Source of the DNA: Firmicutes bacterium ZCTH02-B6
GTDB taxonomy: Bacteria; Bacillota; Limnochordia; Limnochordales; ZCTH02-B6
DNA length: 15,137 bases
Direction: 5' to 3'
Assembly: GCA_002159155.1 (NCBI GenBank)
Contig: LZRQ01000074.1
Location: 1 to 15,137 of the forward strand
Shown here: one piece after another, positions 7,224-14,853 of the stretch
Layout: every line of letters begins with the position of its first letter
How positions within the stretch are numbered: the first letter of the stretch is position 1
The notes under the pieces: model-generated
Told to the model about the DNA's origin: nothing
Database searches by the model: none
What the model saw: only the letters and a program-made list of their open reading frames with translations
Program-made: the position numbers and the translations under genes

Positions 7224-9638
7224 TTGCAATCTATCGGGGCGCTGCAGCAACTTTCGTGGAACGATCCGACGCTTACCGTGCGTGCTGCGGGTGCGAGCCT
7301 CTACATCACTGTGCTGGCGGCGGACCTGGTCCGGGTCGAGCTGATTCCCGATGGGTCTCAGCGGGCGGCGCACTCTTTTGCGGTCATCAAGCGCGACTGG
7401 CCGCTCTGCCCGGTTAGGGTGAGCGAAGAGCCGGATCGGGTCGTGCTGTACGTGGGCGGGGCCAGTGCGTCCGTCACGGCGGCCCGTGGGAGTGCCGCCG
7501 ACTCGGGTCTCGTCATCGAAATCGGGAAGAACCCGGTGCGGTTGGAAATCCGGCGGGCAGACGGGAGTTTTGTGGCCGGGTGTGCGCCCGGCGGCGGGTT
7601 CTGGTGGGAAGAGGGCAAGACCACCTGGCGCATGTCGGCGCCTGCAGGGTGGCGCTACTACGGTTTCGGACAAAAGCTGGGGTATTTGGAGAAACGCGGG
7701 CGGCGCATGGAGCAGTGGACCACCGATGAGCCGCTGCACGTGTTGGAGAACGACGCCTTGTACCAGGCCAACCCCTTCTTTTTGACCCTCGAGCCCGCAG
7801 GCGGCCGGAGCACCGGTGTGTTTGTGGACTGCACCGCGCGGGTCGTGCACGACGTGGCCAAGGCCGATCCCGACGTGTGCGCCGTCACCGTACACTGCGA
7901 ACGCCTGGACGCCTACATTTTTGCCGGGCCGGGTCCCAAGGATGTCATCGGCCGCTTCACCGAGCTCACCGGGCGTATGGAGCTGCCGCCCCTGTGGGCG
8001 CTCGGGTTTCACCAGTCCCGCTACAGCTACGAGTCGGCCGACAAGGTGCGGGAGATCGCGCGGGAGATGCGGGCGCGGGACATCCCCTGCGACGTCATCC
8101 ACCTGGACATCGACTACATGGACGGGTACCGGGTGTTTACGTGGGACAAGGAGCGGTTCCCGGATCCAAAGGGCCTCGTCCAGGAGCTGGCCGAGCAAGG
8201 TTTTCGCGCAGTGACCATCATCGATCCCGGCGTCAAGCTGGACGGGCAGTATTCGGTGTTCCGGGACGGCATCGACAAGGGCTGCTTCATTTGCCACCCC
8301 GACGGCGAGCTGTACGTGGGCACGGTGTGGCCGGGGCCGACGGTGTTCCCGGACTTTACCCGGGCGGACGTGCGGCGGTGGTGGGGCGATCTGCACCGGG
8401 AGCTGGTGCAGGATGTGGGCATCGCCGGCATTTGGAACGACATGAACGAGCCGTCGTGCTTTGAGCGCAAGACGATCCCCGACACGGTGGTGCAAGGCGA
8501 AGACGGGGCCAGGGTGCCCCACGCCCAGGTGCACAACGCCTACGGCATCACCATGTGCATGGCCACCCACGAAGGTTTGCGGCGCCTGGCGCCCGACCGC
8601 AGGCCGTGGATCCTGACGCGGTCCGGGTATGCGGGTATCCAGCGCTACGCCGCGGTGTGGATGGGCGACAACCACAGCTGGTGGGAGCACCTGCTGTGGG
8701 CGATGCCCATCTGCATGGGAATGGGGCTGTGCGGCGTGCCCTTTGTCGGCACCGACATCGGCGGGTTCTCGGACGACTGCAACGGGGAGCTGTTGGCGCG
8801 CTGGACGCAGATGGGAGCGCTGATGCCTTTCTGCCGCAACCACAGCCGCAAGCGGACGATCCCGCAAGAGCCATGGGTCTTTGGGCCCGAAGTGGAGGCT
8901 ATCTGCCGCGAGTACCTCAAACTCCGGTATCGCCTCTTGCCGTTCCTCTACAACGAGTTTTACAAGGCCGCCCAGACGGGGCTGCCCATCATGCGGCCGC
9001 TCTTCTTGGAATACCCGCATGACCCCGCGACCCATTTCGTGTCGGACCAGTTCCTGGTGGGCGAGGACGTGCTGGTGTGCCCGGTCTACCAGCCCGGCGC
9101 CACGCACCGGCTGGTGTACTTGCCGGAAGGGACGTGGGTGGACTTTTGGACGGGCGAGCGCCTGGCGGGACCGGCCCATGTGGTGGCGGAGGCGCCCCTG
9201 GAGCGCATGCCCATCTATGTGCGGGACGGAGCCATCATTCCTATGGAGCCCCCCGTCCGCCACACCGGCGAGCGGGACGGGCGGGAACTGATCCTGCACG
9301 CGTACGCCGGGGCGCCCGGTCGGCTGGTGCTGTATGAGGACGCGGGCGAAGGCTACGCGTACCAGCAGGGCCAGTTCGCACTGACCACGTTCACGTTGGC
9401 CCACGAGGAGGCAGCCGGGGAAACCAGGGTGACCCTGGTCGCCGGGGCGCCGGAGGGCGGGTTCCAACCGCCGCGGCAGCAAGTGACGGTGCATCTGTAC
9501 GTGCCCGGCCAGGTGCGGCGGGTGCGTGTCAACGGGCAGGATGCCCAGTGGATGCCGGGCCCGGCGGGGAGCGTCGTCGTGACGGTGCCCGCGCCGGGAG
9601 CGGCCGCATTCACCGTGGAGGCGACGGTGCGACGGTAG
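7224..9638 (+). CDS. Glycoside hydrolase family 31 alpha-glucosidase
   Basis: An 804-residue protein from TTG 7224, chosen because GGAGGAG lies eight bases upstream; an ATG at 7170 has no ribosome binding site and its extra residues look non-coding. The order is an N-terminal beta domain with GWRYYGFGQKLGYLEKRG (about 142-159), a TIM barrel with GFHQSRYSYES and HLDIDYMDGYRVFTWD (293-308), the GH31 nucleophile motif GIWNDMNEP (Asp406), acid/base region WMGDN (Asp482), CRNHS (about 537-541), then C-terminal beta domains with LPEGTWVDFWTGE. It should release alpha-glucose from the non-reducing ends of oligosaccharides, or alpha-xylose or a related sugar. There is no signal peptide, so it acts in the cytoplasm on imported sugars. 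No sugar transporter is adjacent. The next gene starts 82 bases downstream. Confidence 0.95.
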   Translation: MQSIGALQQLSWNDPTLTVRAAGASLYITVLAADLVRVELIPDGSQRAAHSFAVIKRDWPLCPVRVSEEPDRVVLYVGGASASVTAARGSAADSGLVIEIGKNPVRLEIRRADGSFVAGCAPGGGFWWEEGKTTWRMSAPAGWRYYGFGQKLGYLEKRGRRMEQWTTDEPLHVLENDALYQANPFFLTLEPAGGRSTGVFVDCTARVVHDVAKADPDVCAVTVHCERLDAYIFAGPGPKDVIGRFTELTGRMELPPLWALGFHQSRYSYESADKVREIAREMRARDIPCDVIHLDIDYMDGYRVFTWDKERFPDPKGLVQELAEQGFRAVTIIDPGVKLDGQYSVFRDGIDKGCFICHPDGELYVGTVWPGPTVFPDFTRADVRRWWGDLHRELVQDVGIAGIWNDMNEPSCFERKTIPDTVVQGEDGARVPHAQVHNAYGITMCMATHEGLRRLAPDRRPWILTRSGYAGIQRYAAVWMGDNHSWWEHLLWAMPICMGMGLCGVPFVGTDIGGFSDDCNGELLARWTQMGALMPFCRNHSRKRTIPQEPWVFGPEVEAICREYLKLRYRLLPFLYNEFYKAAQTGLPIMRPLFLEYPHDPATHFVSDQFLVGEDVLVCPVYQPGATHRLVYLPEGTWVDFWTGERLAGPAHVVAEAPLERMPIYVRDGAIIPMEPPVRHTGERDGRELILHAYAGAPGRLVLYEDAGEGYAYQQGQFALTTFTLAHEEAAGETRVTLVAGAPEGGFQPPRQQVTVHLYVPGQVRRVRVNGQDAQWMPGPAGSVVVTVPAPGAAAFTVEATVRR

Positions 9639-9720
9639 AGCAGGGGCAATGGCCCACGGATCGCCTCCGGCGGCCGCTGCACAGAGCCCGGCAAGGACCG
9701 CGGTTGAGGGAGGGAGTCCG

Positions 9721-11079
9721 GTGTCGGAAGGGCTGAGCTACGCCATCGCCCGTTACGTGACGAGCGTGAGGCTGGAGCGGTTGCCGGACGAGGTCGTCCG
9801 CGCCGCGTACCGGGCAGTGCTGGACTGGACCGGTTCGGTGCTGCGCGGCGGCCGGGAGCTGCCGGCGGTGCTAGCCGCCGGGCTCGTCGATCGCTGGCAG
9901 GGGGTGCCGGTCGCCACGGTGCTGCCCACGTGGCGGCGCACGTCGCCGCCGTGGGCGGCGCTGGTCAACGGCGTGGCGGCTCACATCGTCGAGATGGATG
10001 ACCTGCACCGGGCTTCCACCTTTCACCCGGCGGCGCCCATCATCCCGGCGGCCTTGGCGGCGGCGGAGGATGTGGGCGCCACCGCCCGGGAGTTCCTGGA
10101 GGCGGTCGTTGTCGGCTACGACGTCGGGATCCGGATTGCCGAGGCCGTCAATCCGTCCCACTACCGCTTTTGGCACAACACGGGTACGTGCGGCACCTTC
10201 GGGGCCGCGGCCGCCGTGGCCAAGCTGTTGAAGCTGTCCGAGGAGCAGACCGTGCACGCCTTGGGCAGCGCCGGCACCCAAGCGGCGGCGTTGTGGGAGT
10301 TCATGCGGGACGGGGCCATGTCCAAGCCGCTGCACACCGGCAAGGCGGCTTTCAACGGGCTGCTGGCGGCATACTTGGCCCAAGGGGGGTTTACGGGCGC
10401 GACCCGCATCCTCGAAGGGGAGCAAGGCTTCTTCCGGGCCATGTGCGAGGACGCGGACCCGCGCAAGATCACCGACGGCCTGGGCGAGCATTTCAAGATC
10501 ATCGAGAACGACTTCAAGTTGCACGCCTGTTGCGGCCACACGCACACAGCCATCGATCTGGCCGTGGCGGCGGCCCGGGAGCTGGGCGTACCGGTGGAGC
10601 AGGTGCGCCGGATCACGGTGGAAACGTATCGCGACGCGGTGCAGGTGGCCGGCAAGACGGACCCGCGGACCGTTTATGAGGCCAAGTTCAGCATTCCGTA
10701 CTGCGTCGCGGTCGGGTGGCTCAAGGGCCGGGCATTCATGGAGGAGTTCACGCCGGAGTTGGTCGCGGACCCAGCGGTGAGAGCCTTGTTGGGCCGGGTG
10801 CAGCTCCGGGTGACCGAGGAGATGAACCGGCGTTACCCGCAGGCTTGGCCCGCCCGCTTGACGGTGGAAACCGTGGACGGGCGCGTCTGGACCAGGGAGG
10901 CCGACCATCCGTTGGGCAGCTGGCGCAACCCGGTGCCCGACGCAGGGCTGTGGGAGAAGTTTGACGTCCTCGCAGCAGGCGGGACCCTGGATGCGGACCA
11001 GGTGGCGGTAGTCAAGGAATTCATCCGTTCCTTGGAGGATCCCGCGGACGCGCCGCTGGCCGTGGGCTGCGCCGCGTAG
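9721..11079 (+). CDS. MmgE/PrpD-family protein
   Basis: A 452-residue protein from GTG 9721, set by a GGGAGGGAG tract just upstream; an ATG at 9649 would add 24 residues of poor quality and has no comparable site. The length equals the family norm. Family landmarks are MDDLHRASTFHPAAPIIPA (about 92-110), GTFGAAAAVAKLL, SKPLHTGKAAFNG (201-213) and KLHACCGHTHTAIDLA (266-281). The MmgE/PrpD fold includes 2-methylcitrate dehydratase, cis-aconitate decarboxylase and iminodisuccinate epimerase-like proteins, so the reaction is probably removal of water or carbon dioxide from, or epimerisation of, a small polycarboxylate. No prpB or prpC partner is visible, which argues against simple methylcitrate-cycle assignment. 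It lies between the glucosidase and an enoyl-CoA hydratase in one direction. Confidence 0.92.
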   Translation: MSEGLSYAIARYVTSVRLERLPDEVVRAAYRAVLDWTGSVLRGGRELPAVLAAGLVDRWQGVPVATVLPTWRRTSPPWAALVNGVAAHIVEMDDLHRASTFHPAAPIIPAALAAAEDVGATAREFLEAVVVGYDVGIRIAEAVNPSHYRFWHNTGTCGTFGAAAAVAKLLKLSEEQTVHALGSAGTQAAALWEFMRDGAMSKPLHTGKAAFNGLLAAYLAQGGFTGATRILEGEQGFFRAMCEDADPRKITDGLGEHFKIIENDFKLHACCGHTHTAIDLAVAAARELGVPVEQVRRITVETYRDAVQVAGKTDPRTVYEAKFSIPYCVAVGWLKGRAFMEEFTPELVADPAVRALLGRVQLRVTEEMNRRYPQAWPARLTVETVDGRVWTREADHPLGSWRNPVPDAGLWEKFDVLAAGGTLDADQVAVVKEFIRSLEDPADAPLAVGCAA

Positions 11080-11140
11080 GCATGCCGGCAGGTATCGCCT
11101 GGCTGGGCTGTGCGGCGTAGCCACGCCCGTAGGTACCGCC
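11062..11140 (+). repeat. Imperfect 41-bp tandem duplication over the MmgE/PrpD stop codon
   Basis: Bases 11062-11099 and 11103-11140 match at 30 of 38 positions with a period of 41. The first copy includes the final codons and TAG stop of the preceding gene; the second is non-coding. It looks like an old local duplication. Confidence 0.6.
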
Positions 11141-11162
11141 GGCCCCGAGTTGGTCTGCGCAG

Positions 11163-11193
11163 GTGCTGCCGGCCCTGCCGCGGCAGGTAGCAC
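11163..11193 (+). other. Hairpin in the MmgE/PrpD to enoyl-CoA hydratase spacer
   Basis: GTGCT (11163-11167) and AGCAC (11189-11193) close a structure around the perfect palindrome CTGCCGCGGCAG (11175-11186). No T run follows. It could partly terminate or process the transcript between the two genes. Confidence 0.35.
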
Positions 11194-11236
11194 GGCTAGG
11201 TCGGGGGAAATGTTAAGCAAGGGAGGCGATGATCCA

Positions 11237-12019
11237 GTGCAGTGGCCGGCCTATGAGCGCTTGGAAGTGTCGCAGCTCGAGACCGTGTTGCTTGTGCGCA
11301 TCAACCGGCCTGAAGCGGCCAACGCCCTGGATCGGCTTGCCTTGACGGAGCTCCGGGACGTGGTGGTGCGGGCTGCAGACGCCGAGGATGTGCGTGCCCT
11401 GGTGCTCACCGGGGCGGGAGAGAAGGTTTTCTGTGCCGGCGCGGACCTCAAGGAGCGGCGCTCCTGGAAGGGGCGCGAGTACGAGGCGCGTCGGCCCCTG
11501 GTGGAGTTGTGGCGGCAGCTGGAGCGATTTAGCAAGCCGCTGGTCATGGCGGTCAACGGCCACGCGGCCGGAGGCGGGTTTGAGTTGGTGTTTCTGGCCG
11601 ACGCGGTCATCGCCAGCGAGCACGCGCAGTTTTGGCTGCCTGAAGTTCAGTGGGGCGGCATCCCCGGCGGCTGGGCAACGCAATTTTTGCCGCGTCTTGT
11701 GGGCCCGGTGCGGGCCCGCTGGCTCATCCTGAGCGGAGAGCGGCTGTCGGCGCAAGAAGCGCGCGCATGTCACATCGTGACGGAGGTCGTGCCCAAGGAG
11801 CAGCTGCTGCAGCGGGCGTTGACCATCGCGCGCCTGTTGGCGGAGCAGCCGCCGACCGCAGTGGCCTTGGCCAAGGAAGCGGTGCGGCAGGCATTGTCTA
11901 TGCCGCTCAGCGCCGGTGTGGATCTGGAGGACAGGTTGCTTCAGGTCGCCACCATGGCGCCGGAGCGGGAGGCGTACCTGGCCAAGTTCTTTGGCCCGCG
12001 CGAGGAGCGAATCTCTTAG
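11237..12019 (+). CDS. Enoyl-CoA hydratase/isomerase (crotonase family)
   Basis: A 260-residue protein, the standard crotonase length, from GTG 11237. AGGGAGG ends about ten bases upstream and decides this start over the ATG at 11210. VFCAGADLKER (about 64-74) forms the first oxyanion-hole strand. NGHAAGGGFELVFLADAV carries Glu116 and FWLPEVQWGGIPGG carries Glu136, matching the two catalytic glutamates of true enoyl-CoA hydratases, so hydration of a trans-2-enoyl-CoA is likely. Tryptophans in QWGGIPGGWATQ differ from the common LGIIPGAGGTQ and may mark a distinct substrate subfamily. It is followed 55 bases later by a GntR regulator in the same direction, and a glutaryl-CoA dehydrogenase lies just beyond on the other strand. 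Confidence 0.93.
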   Translation: MQWPAYERLEVSQLETVLLVRINRPEAANALDRLALTELRDVVVRAADAEDVRALVLTGAGEKVFCAGADLKERRSWKGREYEARRPLVELWRQLERFSKPLVMAVNGHAAGGGFELVFLADAVIASEHAQFWLPEVQWGGIPGGWATQFLPRLVGPVRARWLILSGERLSAQEARACHIVTEVVPKEQLLQRALTIARLLAEQPPTAVALAKEAVRQALSMPLSAGVDLEDRLLQVATMAPEREAYLAKFFGPREERIS

Positions 12020-12074
12020 GGCAGGCGCCGCCTCGGAAAGTGTCAGCAACGGGCGAACGGGGAGTCTTTGCGCA

Positions 12075-12773
12075 ATGGGGGGTACCAATAGGGTGGCGCA
12101 GGACGCCGGCCTCTCCCGGGGGGCAAGGGTGTATGAGCTGGTGCGCGAGTGGATCGCCGTCGGCCAGTTGCGTCCGGGTGAGCGGCTGTCGGAGGAGGAT
12201 CTGGCAAGGCGCACGGGGGTGAGTCGGACGCCGGTGCGGGAGGCGCTGAAGCGGCTGGAAGCCGAAGGCTTTGTACAGGTCATCCCGTATCGGGGCGTAG
12301 TGGTGGCTGAACCGTCCGCAGACGAGGTGGCGGATCTGTGTGTCGTCCGGGATGTGCTGGAGGAGCTCGCGGCGCGGCTGGCGGCCCAGTCGGTGAGCGA
12401 GGTGGAGCTGATCGCCCTCGAGCAGGTGCAGGCCGAGTTTGAGGCGGCTGCGGCCAGCGGCGACGTCCAGAAAATGGTGGAAGGCAACATTGCGTTTCAC
12501 GAGGCGATCTGGCGGGCCAGCCGCAACCGGGTGCTCGTCCAGCAGCTTCGCCAACTGCGGGACCGGATCTTCGCCCATCTTTCGGCCGCTTATGTGGTAC
12601 CGGAAAGGCGAGAAGAGTCGTGCCGGGAGCACAGGGAGATTCTCAGCGCTCTGCGGGCGAGAGACCCCGAGCGGGCTGCCGAGGCCGTCCGCCTTCATTT
12701 CCGCCGGGCCGAGGCGGCGCGGCTGCGCATGCTCCAAAGCAACAGCCCGGCTATCCGAGAACACCCGGCGTAG
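12075..12773 (+). CDS. GntR-family transcriptional regulator, FadR/FCD subfamily (second copy)
   Basis: A 232-residue protein from ATG 12075, with GGGGAG about twelve bases upstream. The winged helix-turn-helix (about 18-85) reads GERLSEEDLARRTGVSRTP then VREALKRLEAEGF. The FCD domain (about 90-215) has IAFHEAIWRASRNRVLVQQL, EHREIL and HFRRAE, the usual ligand or metal histidines (H142, H186, H208). It is clearly related to the regulator at 6306-6995 along its whole length. The position after the enoyl-CoA hydratase, with a strong terminator 34 bases downstream, makes it the last gene of the cluster. It probably senses an acyl or carboxylate intermediate and regulates these genes. Confidence 0.93.
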   Translation: MGGTNRVAQDAGLSRGARVYELVREWIAVGQLRPGERLSEEDLARRTGVSRTPVREALKRLEAEGFVQVIPYRGVVVAEPSADEVADLCVVRDVLEELAARLAAQSVSEVELIALEQVQAEFEAAAASGDVQKMVEGNIAFHEAIWRASRNRVLVQQLRQLRDRIFAHLSAAYVVPERREESCREHREILSALRARDPERAAEAVRLHFRRAEAARLRMLQSNSPAIREHPA

Positions 12774-12806
12774 CCGGGATTGGTCCAGATGTCACCGGCA
12801 ACAACA

Positions 12807-12833
12807 GGGCGCCGCAAGTTGCGGCGCCCTTTT
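12807..12833 (+). terminator. Intrinsic terminator after the second GntR gene
   Basis: GGGCGCCGC (12807-12815) and GCGGCGCCC (12821-12829) form a perfect 9-bp GC-rich stem with loop AAGTT, followed by TTTT. It separates the plus-strand cluster from the convergent glutaryl-CoA dehydrogenase gene ending at 12869 and could weakly stop that transcript too. Confidence 0.88.
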
Positions 12834-12868
12834 CCGCCCGTTGACGTCCGCTTGTAAGGCCCCGCGTC

Positions 12869-14023
12869 TTAGAAGGCCTCGAGGCCCGTGATCTCCCGGC
12901 CGACGATGAGCGTGTGAATGTCGTAGGTCCCTTCGTAGGTGTCCACGGTTTCCAAGTTGGCGGCGTGGCGGATAGCCTGGTGTCCCAGGGTGATCCCGTA
13001 CGCGCCCAAAATCGTGCGGGCCTGGCGGGCGATGTTGAGCGCGTGGCGCACGTTGTTGCGCTTGGCCAAAGACACCTGGGTGTAGTGCATGGTGCCCGCG
13101 TCCTTGAGCTGGCCGAGGCGGTAGGCCACCAGCTGTCCCTTAGTCAGTTCCGTGAGCATATCGACCAGGCGCTCCTGGATGATTTGCCGCGCGCCGATAG
13201 GCCGCCCAAACGACTCCCGGTGCAGCGCGTAGCGCAGGGCTTCCTCGTAACACGCCCGGGCCGCGCCGAGCACGCCCCACGCGATGCCATAGCGGGCCTG
13301 GGTCAGACATTCAAGGGGTGCCCGCAATCCTTTGGCGTTGGGCAGGCGCGCGTCGTCGCTTACCCGCACGTTGTCCAGGAAGAGCTGGCTCGTGTTGGAG
13401 AGGCGCATGGAAGCCTTTTCTTTGATCTCGACCGCGGTGAAACCCGGCGTGTCGGTTTCCACGAGAAACCCGCGGATGTCGCCGTCGTCGTCTTTGGCCC
13501 AGATGACGGCCACGTCGGCCAGGTTGCCGTTGGTAATCCACATCTTGGTGCCGTTGAGCACCCAACCGCCGTCCTGCTTGCGGGCACGGGTCGTCATGGA
13601 AGCCGGGTCGGAACCGGCCGACGTCTCGGTCAAGCCGAAGCAGCCGACGGCTTCGCCCTTGGCAAGGCGTGGGAGCCAATGGCGCTTTTGCTCCTCACTG
13701 CCAAACTTGTAAATGGGGTACATGACCAGGGCGCCTTGCACCGACGCGAAGCTGCGCACGCCCGAGTCGCCCGCTTCCAGCTCCTGCATGATCAAGCCGT
13801 AGGCGATGTTGCTGACGCCGGCGCCGCCGTACTCCTCCGGCAGGTTCGCGCCTAAAAGACCCCGCTCGCCAAACAGGCGCGGCCATTCCTTGGGAAACTC
13901 ACCCTGTTCCCACAGGCGGCCTGCCACGGGGACGATGGTTTCCTGCACGAACTCCCGCACCATGTCCCGGACGGCCCGCTCTTCGGGTGTGAACAGTTCA
14001 TCAATCCGGAAAAAGTCGGTCAT
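12869..14023 (-). CDS. gcdH: Glutaryl-CoA dehydrogenase (acyl-CoA dehydrogenase family)
   Basis: A 384-residue flavoprotein with ATG 14023 behind a strong AAAGGAG site. It oxidises and decarboxylates glutaryl-CoA to crotonyl-CoA, passing electrons to ETF, in lysine, tryptophan or benzoyl-CoA degradation. CFGLTETSAGSDPASM (128-143) and MWITNG (161-166) are the FAD/substrate signatures, FGRPIGARQIIQ (272-283) the helical-domain signature, and TYEGTYDIHTLIVGREITG (362-380) holds catalytic Glu364. Glu83, Arg90 and Ser91 in LEAGDSGVRS align by eye with human GCDH Glu87, Arg94 and Ser95, which bind the glutaryl carboxylate and favour decarboxylation. This makes glutaryl-CoA dehydrogenase much likelier than a generic short-chain enzyme. 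It lies 35 bases after the reductase gene, in a minus-strand operon, convergent with the hydratase cluster. Confidence 0.92.
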   Translation of the reverse strand: MTDFFRIDELFTPEERAVRDMVREFVQETIVPVAGRLWEQGEFPKEWPRLFGERGLLGANLPEEYGGAGVSNIAYGLIMQELEAGDSGVRSFASVQGALVMYPIYKFGSEEQKRHWLPRLAKGEAVGCFGLTETSAGSDPASMTTRARKQDGGWVLNGTKMWITNGNLADVAVIWAKDDDGDIRGFLVETDTPGFTAVEIKEKASMRLSNTSQLFLDNVRVSDDARLPNAKGLRAPLECLTQARYGIAWGVLGAARACYEEALRYALHRESFGRPIGARQIIQERLVDMLTELTKGQLVAYRLGQLKDAGTMHYTQVSLAKRNNVRHALNIARQARTILGAYGITLGHQAIRHAANLETVDTYEGTYDIHTLIVGREITGLEAF

Positions 14024-14058
14024 GCCGCGGCTCCTTTCCAGGTGTCGCTCGATTGCAC

Positions 14059-14853
14059 CTATACGCTTTCGCGGGGGCCGCTTCCTGCGCTTTCAGACTC
14101 CACCAGACGCCAACGGAGAAACAACTCGTTTTCGTGCAAGTATGCCGATACCAGCTCGAGGCGCGGCATGGGCTGCAGGATCCCGGGGCCGGATACCATG
14201 GTTAAGTCGTCGCTGCTGCCGGCGATCCGCGGGGCCACGGTCCAAAAGATGTCGTCCAGGAGCCCAGCCTTGATGCACGCGTGGTTAAACCGCGCCCCGC
14301 CTTCGGAGAGCAGGCGCCGGACGCCGTAGGCGTCGTAGAGCAGCCGCCACACGGCCTGCAAGTCAAGGGGCGCGGTGTCGAGGACGGCCACATCCGCGAC
14401 GGCTTCGATGGCGGCCTTGCGCTCCCTGGAGACGGTCGCGGCCGCGATGACGAGGGGACGCCGGGGAGCTTGCCGGAAAAACGGAGCGTCCAGCGGTAGG
14501 TCTCCTGTGCCGGTGACGACGACGGCGAGGGGCTGGCGAGCCAGCCCCCGGGCGATGCGGCGATGTTCGAGCTCGGGCGGGACGCCGGGATAAAAGGAAT
14601 CGGCCCTCACGGTGCCCGCGCCGCGAATGACGGCGTCAAAGTGGACCCGCAACCGCCTCATGAGGGCCCGGTCGAGGGAGCTGCCGATGGGTTCACGGAT
14701 CCGGTTTTCGTCCAGCGTCGTCTTGCCGTCGACGGTGCTGACCATGTTGACGGCGGTATAGGGCCGGCCATCCCGGCTCGACGGGAACACCAGCTCGTCA
14801 TAGATAGAGGCCGGGTCCACGTGGCCGGCTACGGTTGGGAACAGGCGTTGCAT
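14059..14853 (-). CDS. Stand-alone RibD C-terminal-type reductase
   Basis: A 264-residue protein. The ATG at 14853 overlaps the preceding stop codon by one base (TGATG), with GAGGTGA upstream, so translation is probably coupled; a GTG one codon earlier is possible. The fold is that of the RibD C-terminal/dihydrofolate-reductase-like family: PYTAVNMVSTVDGKTTLD (31-48), FDAVIRGAGTVRADS (72-86) and the NADPH-binding LLSEGGARFNHACIKAGLLD (181-200). Members reduce ribosylaminopyrimidines of riboflavin synthesis with NADPH. There is no deaminase domain and no other rib gene here, so it may instead be a general pyrimidine or pterin reductase. Its neighbours, an OB-fold protein and glutaryl-CoA dehydrogenase, do not explain the role. 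Confidence 0.87.
   Translation of the reverse strand: MQRLFPTVAGHVDPASIYDELVFPSSRDGRPYTAVNMVSTVDGKTTLDENRIREPIGSSLDRALMRRLRVHFDAVIRGAGTVRADSFYPGVPPELEHRRIARGLARQPLAVVVTGTGDLPLDAPFFRQAPRRPLVIAAATVSRERKAAIEAVADVAVLDTAPLDLQAVWRLLYDAYGVRRLLSEGGARFNHACIKAGLLDDIFWTVAPRIAGSSDDLTMVSGPGILQPMPRLELVSAYLHENELFLRWRLVESESAGSGPRESV

Noticed and set aside
7203..9494. A 763-codon open frame on the minus strand opposite the glucosidase
   Set aside because: It is antisense to a clear GH31 enzyme, its translation has no recognisable domain and is dominated by His, Arg, Pro and Gly, typical of shadow frames in GC-rich genes.
9721..11079. Naming the MmgE/PrpD protein as prpD of the methylcitrate cycle
   Set aside because: No methylcitrate synthase or methylisocitrate lyase gene is adjacent, and the family contains several different activities.
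11213..12490. A 425-codon minus-strand frame opposite the hydratase and second GntR gene
   Set aside because: Both plus-strand genes have complete family motifs and ribosome binding sites; the opposite frame has none.
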